From positions 307,633-371,632 of the forward strand of contig JADJFC010000014.1 of the NCBI GenBank assembly GCA_016708785.1: a DNA stretch of 64,000 bases. The letters run 5' to 3'. The translations under genes and the position numbers were made by a program. A model generated the notes under the pieces. That model did no database searches and was not told the DNA's origin. It saw only the letters and a program-made list of their open reading frames with translations. Positions 1-9,463 of this stretch are shown here, one piece after another. Source of the DNA: Bacteroidota bacterium (GTDB taxonomy: Bacteria > Bacteroidota > Bacteroidia > AKYH767-A > 2013-40CM-41-45). The first letter of the stretch is position 1. Each line of letters starts with the position of its first letter.

Positions 1-759
1 AAACCACTTTTCATGTCAGCAGAAGGTTCTTTGAAAATGGTTTCTAAAACAGAGTCAATGATTGGAGAAAATGTGATAGCACTCATTGAAGGCAATTCCA
101 AAAAAGACGAATACATAGTTGTTTCTTCTCACTATGATCATCTGGGAATAAGAGATTCGTCTATATACTTTGGTGCTGATGATAATGGAAGCGGAACATC
201 GGCAGTTTTAGAAATGGCCCGGATATTTCAAAAAGCGAAGAACGAAGGAAATGGTCCGAAAAGAAGCATGATCTTTTTAAATGTGAGTGGCGAAGAAAAA
301 GGGTTGCTCGGTTCAGCGTTCTACGTGAAACATCCATTTGTTCCTCTTAAAAACACAGTCGCCAATCTGAACATCGATATGATTGGCCGAACCGACAATA
401 AACACGATAGCCTGAAGATCAAAGATTACATTTACGTGATTGGCGCAGATCGACTGAGCAATGAATTGTCCGAAATCAATAAAAAAGCGAATTCAGATTT
501 CACCAAATTAGAACTCGATTATACATACGATAACAGCAGCGACCCTAATAAATACTACCAGCGCAGCGACCACTACAATTTTGCAAAGAATAACGTTCCG
601 ATCATCTTTTATTTTAATGGCGCTCACGACGATTACCACAAACCCACTGATACGCCCGATAAAATCGATTTTCCATTGATCAAAAAGAGGGCGCAATTAG
701 TTTTTTTAACCGCCTGGGAGTTAGTAAACCGAAGCGAAAGAATAAAATTGAACAAATAA
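1..759 (+). CDS. M28 family zinc aminopeptidase, 5' end cut by window edge
   Basis: Secreted metallopeptidase of the M28 family, which removes N-terminal residues or dipeptides using two zinc ions. The reading frame is open to base 1, so the N-terminus (signal peptide and probably a PA-like domain) lies outside the window; the first ATG at base 13 is internal. The zinc ligands of M28 appear in order: SHYDHLG (His and Asp), GADDNGSG (bridging Asp), SGEEKGLLGS (general base Glu and ligand Glu), NIDMIGR (Asp), and the final His in HDDYHKPTDTPDK. The C-terminus is complete and has no T9SS sorting domain. The small exported protein downstream begins 18 bases after the stop in the same direction. 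Confidence 0.9.
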   Translation, partial: KPLFMSAEGSLKMVSKTESMIGENVIALIEGNSKKDEYIVVSSHYDHLGIRDSSIYFGADDNGSGTSAVLEMARIFQKAKNEGNGPKRSMIFLNVSGEEKGLLGSAFYVKHPFVPLKNTVANLNIDMIGRTDNKHDSLKIKDYIYVIGADRLSNELSEINKKANSDFTKLELDYTYDNSSDPNKYYQRSDHYNFAKNNVPIIFYFNGAHDDYHKPTDTPDKIDFPLIKKRAQLVFLTAWELVNRSERIKLNK

Positions 760-777
760 AAACGTATTTTTGAATTC

Positions 778-1284
778 GTGAAAAAGCTAACAGTCTTATT
801 ACTTCTTTTAATCTCCTTTTATTCGAAAGGACAAACCCTGACTTCTGAAGAGTCTTATCGAAATTATTTTGTGGCCAATAAAGATAGCATTGACCCGATC
901 GAAGGCATCTGGAGTGTTTCGACAACGCAAGAGTTTTATCGATACGACACGTTATATGATGTTCGCAAATATCCGAAAGCGGCAAAAGTTGCAGTCATGA
1001 AAAAAGACGATAAATATGAATCTTACAATTTGACAGGAGAATCATACGATGTACAATTTTTGCCAACAGATGTGATTGGCGTTTACTTGTATAAAAACTA
1101 TTTTCCCGAAATTCAACAATATTCAAAAGCAAAGGCCATTATTAGTAAGGGAAGTGAAATGGAATATACTTATGATTTCCCTGACGATTTCCTCCGCATA
1201 AAATTTGGAGACACCTATGAAGAAGGTACCCGTGTTGTGAATATTCTGAAATGGAGTAAATCGTTTCCGGAAAACAAACAATAA
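778..1284 (+). CDS. small exported protein of unknown function
   Basis: 168 residues starting at a GTG. The N-terminus (MKKLTVLLLLLISFYSKGQ) is a clear signal peptide with a cleavage-like site after KGQ, as is common in exported Bacteroidota proteins. The mature part is rich in Tyr, Asp and Lys and contains the phrase EGIWSVSTTQEFYRYD, but I recognise no domain. It ends directly before the ATG of the S8 protease (stop at 1282-1284, next ATG at 1285), so the two are co-transcribed and translationally adjacent. The role is unknown; the periplasm or cell surface is the likely location. Confidence 0.75.
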   Translation: MKKLTVLLLLLISFYSKGQTLTSEESYRNYFVANKDSIDPIEGIWSVSTTQEFYRYDTLYDVRKYPKAAKVAVMKKDDKYESYNLTGESYDVQFLPTDVIGVYLYKNYFPEIQQYSKAKAIISKGSEMEYTYDFPDDFLRIKFGDTYEEGTRVVNILKWSKSFPENKQ

Positions 1285-2898
1285 ATGACAAGGCGATTGA
1301 AACAACTTCTCTGGATAATTTTTCTTTTTCAATCGTCTGCGGCACTTGCAGAAAAGTACTGGGTAAGTTTTACTGATAAATCCGGTGTTGAATTCGATCC
1401 CCATACTTATTTTTCTGAACGAACAATAGAACAACGACTTGCACAAGGATTAAGCCTCGGCGACTCTCTCGATTTTCCTGTAAGTGAAAAATACATTGCT
1501 GTAGTTTCAACACATTGTGATTCTTTGAGCTATTCAAGCAGATGGTTAAACGGCATTGCAATTTATTCTTCGCCCGAGCGAGTAGCATTGATACAACAAC
1601 TTTCATTTGTTTCCGATATCCGGGAAATGCAAGGTCAAGCAACCGCTGCTTCTTTTAATGCTGACAAGAAAGACCTTGATAAGATGGATAGAGCATTGTT
1701 GCACTATCAGACAGACCGTTTAGGCGGAAAAGATTTTACAGCTCATCAGATAAACGGGAAAGGAATTCGCATAGCGGTTTTTGATGTTGGTTTCAAGGAG
1801 GCCGATAAAAACGACGCCTTTAAAAAACTTCGCGACGAAAAAAGAATAATCGCCACTTACGATTTTATCGGTAAGAAAGAGGATGTTTATGTAAGTCATT
1901 GGCATGGCACTGCGACCCTTTCATGTGTCGCAGGAGAACTAGACTCAATTAAAATCGGGTTAGCCACAGGAGCAGAAATATTATTAGCAAGGACAGAGAT
2001 GATTTCCCGTGAAACATTGTTTGAAGAAGAATGTTGGCTCGCAGCAGCTGAGTGGGCAGATAAAAATGGCGCAAACATTATAAATAGTTCGTTAGGCTAT
2101 ACTAACAAACGATATTTTAATTCACAGATGGACGGACGACAGAGTCTGATTGCAAAGGCCGCAACTATTGCTGCAGCGAAAGGAATTCTTGTTGTAAACT
2201 CTGCCGGAAACGACGGAAATAGTAACTGGCATTTCATTGATACTCCCGGTGATGCAGATAGTGTTTTAACAGTTGGTGGAACAGATCCCGGAAGCGATAT
2301 CCATGTTTATTTTAGTTCGTTTGGTCCAACAAGCGATGGAAGATTGAAGCCAAATGTTTCTGCACCCGGACAAGTTATTTGTGCAGGAGCAAAAGGAATG
2401 AAAGAGGCTTTTGGCACATCGTTTTCTTCACCTCTCGTTGCAGGATTTGCAGCATGCGCATGGCAAGCGAATCGCTCATTGTCGAATATGCAATTGTTTC
2501 GCGAGATAGAAAAGAGCGGACACCTTTATCCGTACTTTGATTATGCACACGGTTATGGCATCCCACAAGCACGACATTTTATTGACACGTCAAAAGCCAT
2601 TGAACCCACGTTTGATTTTGTAATTGTGAATGACCAGATAAAAGTTGTTCTCCGTGAAAAGTTTTCTTATGCACTTGATGAAGCGAGTATGGGATATGAT
2701 GCCCGACGAAATCTATATTACAAAGTGCAGGACAAAAACGGAAAAATAAAATCATATCAAGTAATGCTTGCAGCAAAAAAAGAAATTCTGAATTTACAAG
2801 CCCAGGACTTTTCTGCAGGGGACGAAGTTACAATACATTTTGAAGGCTACACGAGCAGCTTTGATATTCCTAGTATAGAATCTGAAGAAATAAAATGA
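1285..2898 (+). CDS. S8 family subtilisin-like serine protease
   Basis: Exported subtilase of 537 residues with a signal peptide (LLWIIFLFQSSAALA). The catalytic triad can be placed at Asp167 (AVFDVGF), His207 (HWHGTATLS) and Ser379 (GTSFSSPLVAG), with the oxyanion Asn in NSAGNDG. The Asp motif is DVG instead of the usual D-[ST]-G. About 110 residues separate signal peptide and triad, consistent with an N-terminal inhibitory prodomain. About 130 residues follow the catalytic Ser. Unlike many Bacteroidota subtilases of this size it has no C-terminal YPNP sorting domain, so it may stay in the periplasm. It follows the preceding exported protein with no gap, and the next gene starts 4 bases after its stop. 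Confidence 0.92.
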   Translation: MTRRLKQLLWIIFLFQSSAALAEKYWVSFTDKSGVEFDPHTYFSERTIEQRLAQGLSLGDSLDFPVSEKYIAVVSTHCDSLSYSSRWLNGIAIYSSPERVALIQQLSFVSDIREMQGQATAASFNADKKDLDKMDRALLHYQTDRLGGKDFTAHQINGKGIRIAVFDVGFKEADKNDAFKKLRDEKRIIATYDFIGKKEDVYVSHWHGTATLSCVAGELDSIKIGLATGAEILLARTEMISRETLFEEECWLAAAEWADKNGANIINSSLGYTNKRYFNSQMDGRQSLIAKAATIAAAKGILVVNSAGNDGNSNWHFIDTPGDADSVLTVGGTDPGSDIHVYFSSFGPTSDGRLKPNVSAPGQVICAGAKGMKEAFGTSFSSPLVAGFAACAWQANRSLSNMQLFREIEKSGHLYPYFDYAHGYGIPQARHFIDTSKAIEPTFDFVIVNDQIKVVLREKFSYALDEASMGYDARRNLYYKVQDKNGKIKSYQVMLAAKKEILNLQAQDFSAGDEVTIHFEGYTSSFDIPSIESEEIK

Positions 2899-2902
2899 CC
2901 AA

Positions 2903-3601
2903 ATGAAAAAAATAAAAATACTTTTATTTCCACTGCTCTTTTTAACTTCATTTTATTGCGGAGGACAAACAGTTTTATTGAAATACGAAGAAGCTACGGA
3001 GCCCCTGTATGATAAAGGACCAAATCAGAAAAAGTTTGTTCAAGGGTTTATAAAATTCGGATTTGTCACCCCGCCCGATAAAGACAATGCGAAAATAATT
3101 TATGGGAAGTCTGTTAACATTGGCTTTGGACTGAAGAAAAAATTTAAAGTTAGCCCGATATATTCTCTTGGCTGGCAACTGGAATTCGATTATATGGTAT
3201 ACAAGTTTAAAAATGAGCCGGCAAACACGGCACCAGTAGGTGCAGAGATAGACATAAGACGATTTGATGTTTACTCTATCAGAATAGGCTGGTTCAACCG
3301 TTTTAATTTCGACCATCATCGTGGCAATTTCCTCGGCACTTATCTTGATCTTGGAATTGATGGTGCATTTGCATATACAATGAAAGAAGTATATAAATAT
3401 GATACCGGTTATGGTAAGGCAGTAACCAAGGTCGACAATCTTGATTATATAAATTCATTTCAATCAGAAGTGTTTGCAAAGCTTGGTTATAGCAGAATAA
3501 GCTTTTGGGCAAAATATCGTTTAACAGACCTGTTAGAAAAAGATTCAGGAAAACCGGAACTGCCGCGAATTTCTGCAGGAATAGAATTAGGAATTTACTA
3601 A
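2903..3601 (+). CDS. predicted outer-membrane beta-barrel protein
   Basis: 232 residues with a signal peptide (KILLFPLLFLTSFYCGGQ). The mature region alternates hydrophobic and polar residues and ends in ISAGIELGIY, an aromatic-terminated last strand typical of small outer-membrane barrels. About eight strands seem possible from stretches such as YSLGWQLEFDYMVYKF and VYSIRIGWFNRFNF. No named family is recognised. It lies in a same-direction run with the S8 protease (4 bases upstream) and another exported protein (10 bases downstream), suggesting one transcript. Barrel topology is inferred from pattern only. Confidence 0.65.
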   Translation: MKKIKILLFPLLFLTSFYCGGQTVLLKYEEATEPLYDKGPNQKKFVQGFIKFGFVTPPDKDNAKIIYGKSVNIGFGLKKKFKVSPIYSLGWQLEFDYMVYKFKNEPANTAPVGAEIDIRRFDVYSIRIGWFNRFNFDHHRGNFLGTYLDLGIDGAFAYTMKEVYKYDTGYGKAVTKVDNLDYINSFQSEVFAKLGYSRISFWAKYRLTDLLEKDSGKPELPRISAGIELGIY

Positions 3602-3611
3602 CCACAACATC

Positions 3612-4136
3612 ATGTTTAAAATGAAGGGAATGAATCAAGTAATTTTAGTGCTTCTATGTTTTAACAGTCAACTATCTGCCCAAACAACAAAAGGAGACAT
3701 CAATATTTTAATGATGAGAGGTGAAAAATTTAAAGAAGGAGTAATGACCGAACTTGTTTGCTCTTCGACTTGTTTGAAAGTAGACAAAGACGCCGGCACC
3801 ATCTCTTTTTCCTTAAGTGGAAAACATGGAGAACGAAACATACTTGTCACCGGAGAAACGCCGGTGTTAATAGGAACAAAAAAGATAAAAGTTGACAAAG
3901 ATGGTGATCTTGGACCCTACCAGAAGTTGACGATAGAAGTTTTTGGTTCCAATCCGGCAGTTGACAAAGACTCTTACGAGATACAAGAGGTGTCCGATGA
4001 AGCCATCATCAACATTATGAAATACGACGAAGAAAACGGTGTGGTTGAGGGAACGTTTACATGCAAATATTTTGATGAGGCATTGGGTATAAAAATGTTG
4101 AGCGCCACTTGTCATTTTCTGGTAACACAAAATTGA
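3612..4136 (+). CDS. exported protein of unknown function
   Basis: 174 residues; ATG at 3612, with a second in-frame ATG at 3621. The hydrophobic stretch NQVILVLLCFNSQLSAQ is a signal peptide ending in the common SAQ cleavage motif. The mature part contains many Lys and Asp residues and beta-rich phrases such as GTISFSLSGKHGERNILVTGE, suggesting a small beta-sandwich, but no domain is recognised. It is the last gene of the exported-protein run starting at the M28 peptidase; the following 115 bases are non-coding. Confidence 0.65.
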   Translation: MFKMKGMNQVILVLLCFNSQLSAQTTKGDINILMMRGEKFKEGVMTELVCSSTCLKVDKDAGTISFSLSGKHGERNILVTGETPVLIGTKKIKVDKDGDLGPYQKLTIEVFGSNPAVDKDSYEIQEVSDEAIINIMKYDEENGVVEGTFTCKYFDEALGIKMLSATCHFLVTQN

Positions 4137-4251
4137 AAATCTTGTGTTATTAACAATTGTGGTTCATAACCCATTTATCGATTAAAGGATAGCCGTAACC
4201 TTGCACATCGATATTCTGTTAAATTTGTTGTAACCCAAAATAACCCACGGT

Positions 4252-4497
4252 ATGTCATTGTCTAATGAACAGAAAAAAGATCTGAGCAAACTCGGTGAGT
4301 ATTTTCGTCAGATTGAAAAGATTGCAATTGAGAACAACATCGACTTAGATGTTTTCATGTCGCAGTACACCGATAATGGTTTTGCGGTCTATGCAACAGA
4401 AAAAGTAAGCCTTAACGAAAGTTCTGAAAAACGGAAAAATGTTTTTCAGAAGGCACAGAAAGAGAAGCCGACAAAGAGCTCAGTAAAAAGCCATTAA
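4252..4497 (+). CDS. small charged protein of unknown function
   Basis: 81 residues, no signal peptide or membrane segment, highly charged (31 Lys, Arg, Asp or Glu residues). The first half (KKDLSKLGEYFRQIEKIAIENNI) looks alpha-helical; the Lys/Ser-rich tail is probably disordered. It stands alone: 115 bases from the upstream gene and followed within 20 bases by a strong hairpin terminator, which supports a separately transcribed small gene. Function unknown. Confidence 0.6.
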   Translation: MSLSNEQKKDLSKLGEYFRQIEKIAIENNIDLDVFMSQYTDNGFAVYATEKVSLNESSEKRKNVFQKAQKEKPTKSSVKSH

Positions 4498-4514
4498 AAA
4501 TAAACGAACAAAGT

Positions 4515-4566
4515 GTTTAAAAAGTTAGGGTGAAGTCTAGGGGCTTCACCCTAACTTTTTAAACAA
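4515..4566. terminator. strong bidirectional hairpin terminator
   Basis: Perfect 21-bp inverted repeat (4515-4535 against 4544-4564) with an 8-base loop. The arms begin with GTTTAAAAAG and end with CTTTTTAAAC, so both strands have a U-rich descending arm. It isolates the small gene upstream from the nuoLMN promoter downstream. Confidence 0.8.
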
Positions 4567-4609
4567 TCACATATTTCTTGATAGTCTTCGACTTACCACT
4601 CATTAGTCA

Positions 4610-4639
4610 TTGTCGATTTCCCAATAAATTATACTTTTG
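4610..4639 (+). promoter_or_regulatory. Bacteroidota-type promoter for nuoLMN
   Basis: TTG at 4610-4612, then a 19-base spacer, then TACTTTTG at 4632-4639, which matches the Bacteroidota -33/-7 consensus (TTG and TAnnTTTG). It lies 50 bases before the ATG of nuoL and just after a terminator, so nuoLMN appears to be its own transcription unit. Confidence 0.65.
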
Positions 4640-4689
4640 CCCCTCACAAACCGGAGTTTCGGGTTGTGCTCTTAAAGAAAATAGAACGC

Positions 4690-6582
4690 ATGATTCAGTT
4701 GGCGTGGCTTATTCCTGTCTTTCCGCTTGTTGGTTTTTTAATTACCAGTCTGGGAGGCAAGAAGTTGCCCAAATCAATAAGTGGAACACTGGCCTCAACA
4801 ATGGTCCTTGCTTCATTCATAGTATCCCTTATAACCTTCATTCAGTTTAATGGACAGCCCGTAACGATCGATCTTTTCGATTGGATCTCCTCGGGATCAC
4901 TATCAATTCCCTTTTCTTTCATGATAGACCAATTGAGTCTCATCATGTTACTGATTATCACGGGCGTAGGTTTTTTAATTCATGTGTATTCGATTGGATA
5001 TATGCATGGCGACGAGGGGTTCTCTCGGTTCTTTTCTTATCTTAACTTGTTCATCTTCTTCATGTTATTACTTGTAATGGGGTCAAATTACATTGTAATG
5101 TTCACAGGATGGGAAGGCGTTGGTTTGTGTTCCTATTTACTGATCGGCTTCTGGTTCAAGAACCCGGAATATAACAAAGCAGCAAATAAAGCATTCATAA
5201 TGAACCGAATAGGCGACTTAGGTTTTCTATTAGGAATCATATTGATCTACATAACTTTCGGAACAACGTCCTTTAATATAATTTTCCCGTCTGCAGGTGC
5301 ATTTCCCAATAACCAGCCTGTAATCATTGCCATTACGATGTTACTATTTATTGGTGCAATGGGAAAAAGCGCACAGATTCCACTTTATACATGGTTACCA
5401 GATGCCATGGCCGGACCAACTCCTGTTTCTGCCTTGATCCATGCTGCAACCATGGTAACTGCCGGGATCTACATGGTTATCCGGTCGAATGTTTTGTATT
5501 CTTTAGCCCCTGCTACACTTTCAGTTATAACAGTTATTGGTGCGGCAACTGCAATTTTCTCAGCAGCAATTGCCATCACACAAACAGACATTAAAAAAGT
5601 GCTTGCCTACTCTACTGTTTCTCAGTTAGGATATATGTTTGTTGCCCTGGGAGTGGGCGCATATTCAACAGCACTATTCCATGTAACAACACATGCTTTT
5701 TTCAAAGCGTTATTATTCCTTGCCGCAGGAAGCGTGATACATGCTATGAGCGGGGAACAGGACATTCGAAAAATGGGCGCATTGAAAAAGAAGCTGCCGA
5801 TTACCTATTTTGTTTTCCTTATTGGAACGTTAGCTATAATCGGTTGTCCTCCGCTTGCCGGCTTCTTTTCTAAAGATGAAATTTTAGCAAAAGTTTATGT
5901 ACAGAACAAAGCAATATTTGGTGTGCTTGTTATTACAACGTTAATGACATCGATTTACATGTTGCGTTTGTTCTTTCTTACGTTCTTTGGTTCGTTCAGA
6001 GGAACTCACGACCAAGAACATCATTTACATGAGTCGCCGAAATCGATGACCATTCCATTGGTAATTCTTGCAGTACTTTCTGCCATCGGTGGATTCATGG
6101 GATTACCGGAAGTGTTTTCAGAACACCATTCATTCAATAGTTTCCTAGAGCCACTATTAACATTCCCTTCGTCATTCATTCACGAAGAGATGTCACATTC
6201 ATTGGAATGGTCTTTAATGATAGCCTCAACAATAGTGTTGGTAATAATTTTCTTCATTACAAGAAAGGCGTACACCTCTTCTAAAGGAGTTCCTGCGTTG
6301 CATGAAAACGATTTGTCGTACTTAGCAAAGGCATCATACAATAAATTCTATATCGACGAACTTTATAATTTCATCATTGTTCGTCCATTACATATTATAA
6401 GTGAAGTGTTTTATAAAATTGTAGATAGTCGAATGATCGACGGACTTGTCAACTCTGTAAACAAGACAGTTGTAGCGAGTTCAAGAACATTGCGAATGGT
6501 TCAGACCGGCAATGTTGGGTTCTACATTTTTGCAATGGTCTTCGGAATTATTGCAATCCTATTGTTTAATCTGGTACTCTAA
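4690..6582 (+). CDS. nuoL: NADH-quinone oxidoreductase subunit L
   Basis: Proton-pumping, antiporter-like membrane subunit of respiratory complex I, 630 residues with about 14-16 membrane segments. Diagnostic phrases: GWEGVGLCSYLLIGFW (conserved Glu), GAMGKSAQIPLYTWLPDAM (Lys in the channel), SALIHAATMVTAGIYMV and LAYSTVSQLGYMFVALG. The C-terminal region (KFYIDELYNFIIVRPL, then a last helix) matches the lateral helix and final anchor of NuoL. The frame is open upstream to a GTG at 4666 (8 more residues), but the ATG at 4690 gives the usual N-terminus (MIQLAWLIPVFPLVGF). It heads nuoL-nuoM-nuoN; nuoA-K are not immediately upstream, where a terminator and a promoter lie instead. Confidence 0.96.
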   Translation: MIQLAWLIPVFPLVGFLITSLGGKKLPKSISGTLASTMVLASFIVSLITFIQFNGQPVTIDLFDWISSGSLSIPFSFMIDQLSLIMLLIITGVGFLIHVYSIGYMHGDEGFSRFFSYLNLFIFFMLLLVMGSNYIVMFTGWEGVGLCSYLLIGFWFKNPEYNKAANKAFIMNRIGDLGFLLGIILIYITFGTTSFNIIFPSAGAFPNNQPVIIAITMLLFIGAMGKSAQIPLYTWLPDAMAGPTPVSALIHAATMVTAGIYMVIRSNVLYSLAPATLSVITVIGAATAIFSAAIAITQTDIKKVLAYSTVSQLGYMFVALGVGAYSTALFHVTTHAFFKALLFLAAGSVIHAMSGEQDIRKMGALKKKLPITYFVFLIGTLAIIGCPPLAGFFSKDEILAKVYVQNKAIFGVLVITTLMTSIYMLRLFFLTFFGSFRGTHDQEHHLHESPKSMTIPLVILAVLSAIGGFMGLPEVFSEHHSFNSFLEPLLTFPSSFIHEEMSHSLEWSLMIASTIVLVIIFFITRKAYTSSKGVPALHENDLSYLAKASYNKFYIDELYNFIIVRPLHIISEVFYKIVDSRMIDGLVNSVNKTVVASSRTLRMVQTGNVGFYIFAMVFGIIAILLFNLVL

Positions 6583-6624
6583 ATAATTCACCGAACCAAT
6601 CAATCTGTTTCGGTACAGTCAACA

Positions 6625-8082
6625 ATGTTATCATTACTGATTTTCTTTCCGCTTCTTGCGGCACTTGTTACGGCCTTCTCCGGAGAGCACGCTAAAAAGG
6701 TAGCGTTTGCTGCAGCAATTGTAGAATTTGCATATTCGCTATGTCTTTTCTTCCGATTCGACCCGGTAGGAGGAATTCAATTCACTGAGAACTTCGCATG
6801 GATCACCAACCTTGGAATTAGTTATCATATTGGAATGGACGGAATCGCATTGTTGCTTATTATGCTGACAACATTTTTAGTTCCATTGATCATCCTTTCG
6901 TCTTTCAATCACAAGTATAAATCTCCTTCTTTATTCTACAGCTTGATATTGACAATGCAATTTGCATTGGTAGGCGTCTTCTCAGCATACGACGGATTTT
7001 TATTCTACATCTTCTGGGAGCTTGCCTTGATACCAATCTATCTGATTTGTCTGATGTATGGCGGCAAGGACCGTTTGCGCATAACGCTTAAGTTCTTCAT
7101 ATATACACTTACGGGAAGTTTGTTGATGCTTGTTGCCTTGATCTATCTATGGCTACAAACACCGGGCACTCACAGCTTTGATCTTCAGGCACTGTATGCA
7201 TTGAATCTTTCGGCAGTAGAACAATCATGGATCTTCTGGGGACTGTTTCTTGCCTTTGCAATTAAGATGCCCGTGTTTCCATTTCATACATGGCAACCCG
7301 ACACCTATGTAGACGCACCGGCTCCCGGAACAATGTTGTTATCAGGAATCATGTTGAAGATGGGCGTTTTCGGAGTAATGCGTTGGTTGTTACCTATCGT
7401 CCCACAAGGCGTGGCAGAATGGGGAAATCTTGCAATGATATTATCTGTTATTGGTGTTGTTTATGCATCAATGATTGCATGGGTACAAAAAGATTTCAAG
7501 CGATTGATCGCATATTCTTCAATTGCTCACGTCGGATTAATTTCTGCGGGAGTATTCAGTCTTACGTTTCAAGGGTTACATGGTAGCGTAATTCAAATGA
7601 TCTCACACGGTATTAATGTTGTTGGCTTGTTCTTCATTGCTGATATGATCGAGCAAAGAACAGGAACAAGAGACATGGACCATCTTGGCGGTTTGAGAAC
7701 AACAGCGCCAGGATTTGCAACCTATTTTATGATCATCATGCTTGCATCAGTAGCATTGCCATTAACGAATGGATTCGTAGGCGAATTCTTATTGATCAAT
7801 GGAATTTATCAATACAGCCAAATCCTTGCAGCATTTGCCGGACTCACAATTATTCTTGGTGCAGTCTATATGTTGAATGCATACATGAAAATTTCTCTTG
7901 GCGAAGCAAAGTCAGTTGCAAAGCATTTCGCTGCATTAACCCTTACAGAAAAAGCAGTTCTCGTCCCGATAGTCATCATGATCTTCTTGATTGGAATTTA
8001 TCCCAAACCGCTTCTTGAAATTGCAGGCCCGGCTGTTGAAGCCCTCAAGCTTTCCATTCAAACAGCGACATCATTGAAATAA
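6625..8082 (+). CDS. nuoM: NADH-quinone oxidoreductase subunit M
   Basis: Second antiporter-like subunit of complex I, 485 residues, about 14 membrane helices. Recognisable by YHIGMDGIALLLIMLTTFL, FYIFWELALIPIYLICLMYG (conserved Glu in the membrane), FAIKMPVFPFHTWQPDTYVDAP (conserved Lys) and FKRLIAYSSIAHVGLIS. Full length for the family. It starts 42 bases after nuoL and is followed by nuoN after 10 bases, so the three pump subunits are one transcription unit. Confidence 0.96.
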   Translation: MLSLLIFFPLLAALVTAFSGEHAKKVAFAAAIVEFAYSLCLFFRFDPVGGIQFTENFAWITNLGISYHIGMDGIALLLIMLTTFLVPLIILSSFNHKYKSPSLFYSLILTMQFALVGVFSAYDGFLFYIFWELALIPIYLICLMYGGKDRLRITLKFFIYTLTGSLLMLVALIYLWLQTPGTHSFDLQALYALNLSAVEQSWIFWGLFLAFAIKMPVFPFHTWQPDTYVDAPAPGTMLLSGIMLKMGVFGVMRWLLPIVPQGVAEWGNLAMILSVIGVVYASMIAWVQKDFKRLIAYSSIAHVGLISAGVFSLTFQGLHGSVIQMISHGINVVGLFFIADMIEQRTGTRDMDHLGGLRTTAPGFATYFMIIMLASVALPLTNGFVGEFLLINGIYQYSQILAAFAGLTIILGAVYMLNAYMKISLGEAKSVAKHFAALTLTEKAVLVPIVIMIFLIGIYPKPLLEIAGPAVEALKLSIQTATSLK

Positions 8083-8092
8083 AAACAGAATC

Positions 8093-9463
8093 TTGAATAC
8101 GCTCTTAGTTTTAGCCGGAATTGGAGTTTTCGGTTTGTTTTCAGAAATATTTAGATTTAAAAAGGCACTGTTACCGGTTGTCTTTTTAGGTTTGGCAGCT
8201 GCCTTGGTAACAACTGTCTGCGATTGGAATACGAATGTATCGTACTTCAACAATATGATGAAGGTTGATAATTTTTCATTGGCATTTTCTGCCGTGATGA
8301 TTTGTATTACGATGTTGTGGTTTATTATTTCTCCCGGGTTTTTCACTGACGAAACGAGTAAGAGCGATCATTTCACACTTATACTTTTTGCATTGACGGG
8401 CGGAGTGCTGATGTCTTCTTTCAATAACATGGTAATGCTTTTCCTTGGAATAGAAATTCTTTCCATTTCAATGTACATTCTCGCAGGCAGCAATAAGAAG
8501 AGCCTTGCATCAAATGAAGCAGCATTCAAATATTTCTTAATGGGATCGTTTGCTACAGGATTTCTTCTATTCGGAATCGCATTGATCTATGGTGCAACAG
8601 GAAGTTTCGACATTGATGTAATTGCTACACGTTTGTCAGAGGGCAACCTGAATTCATCCGTGATGTTATTTGCCGGAATTCTTTTGACAATGATTGCAAT
8701 GGCATTCAAAGTGTCGGCGGCACCATTTCATTTCTGGGCACCCGATGTTTATCAAGGTGCGCCAACGGTTATCACAGCGTTTATGTCAACTGTTGTTAAG
8801 ACAGCAGCCGTTGCAGCTTTCTTCCGTTTGTTCATTCACACATTCACATCAATGACGGAAGTGTGGCACACTGCACTGATGATCATTTCAGCAGCAACCA
8901 TTCTTGTTGGAAATATTACAGCAGTTTATCAGACAAACGTAAAACGGATGTTGGCGTATTCAAGCATTGCGCATGCCGGTTATATGCTAATGGCAATTGT
9001 ATCTATGAATTCGGCGGCACCTTCTGCACTCTTGTTTTATGTAATTGCATATTCAGTTTCTTCAATAGCATCATTTACGATCTTATTGATGGTTAGCAAT
9101 TCAACAGGGAACGACTCTATCGAATCATTCTATGGACTTGGTAAAAAGAATCCTTTTTTAGCAATTATGACCCTGATCTCTATGCTATCATTGGCGGGAA
9201 TTCCACCAACAGCAGGATTTTTTGCTAAATACTACATCTTTATTGCGGCAATGGAAAATCACATGATGCCATTGGTGCTGATAGCAGTTCTTGGTTCTTT
9301 GATTGGCGTGTATTACTATTTCCGTGTGATCATTGCTATGTTCAGAGACGGGAACGAAAAAGAAATAGATTTTTCGGGTCGATATAAGTTAGTGATGATA
9401 ATAGCAGGTATCTTAGCGCTTGCTCTAGGCGTGGCGCCCGGAATAGTGACCGGTTTGTTGTAA
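8093..9463 (+). CDS. nuoN: NADH-quinone oxidoreductase subunit N
   Basis: Third antiporter-like subunit of complex I, 456 residues. Signature phrases: VMLFLGIEILSISMYILAGS (conserved Glu), GMALMAFKVSAAPFHFWAPDVYQGAPT-type segment (here AMAFKVSAAPFHFWAPDV), VKRMLAYSSIAHAGYMLMAI and SLAGIPPTAGFFAKYY. The start is a TTG at 8093, giving MNTLLVLAGIGVFGLFSEIF; no better ATG lies near. It closes the nuoLMN unit, with a 361-base non-coding gap after it. Confidence 0.95.
   Translation: MNTLLVLAGIGVFGLFSEIFRFKKALLPVVFLGLAAALVTTVCDWNTNVSYFNNMMKVDNFSLAFSAVMICITMLWFIISPGFFTDETSKSDHFTLILFALTGGVLMSSFNNMVMLFLGIEILSISMYILAGSNKKSLASNEAAFKYFLMGSFATGFLLFGIALIYGATGSFDIDVIATRLSEGNLNSSVMLFAGILLTMIAMAFKVSAAPFHFWAPDVYQGAPTVITAFMSTVVKTAAVAAFFRLFIHTFTSMTEVWHTALMIISAATILVGNITAVYQTNVKRMLAYSSIAHAGYMLMAIVSMNSAAPSALLFYVIAYSVSSIASFTILLMVSNSTGNDSIESFYGLGKKNPFLAIMTLISMLSLAGIPPTAGFFAKYYIFIAAMENHMMPLVLIAVLGSLIGVYYYFRVIIAMFRDGNEKEIDFSGRYKLVMIIAGILALALGVAPGIVTGLL

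Noticed and set aside
4666..4690. GTG start of nuoL at 4666
   Set aside because: Adds MLLKKIER before the standard N-terminus; ATG 4690 fits family length better.
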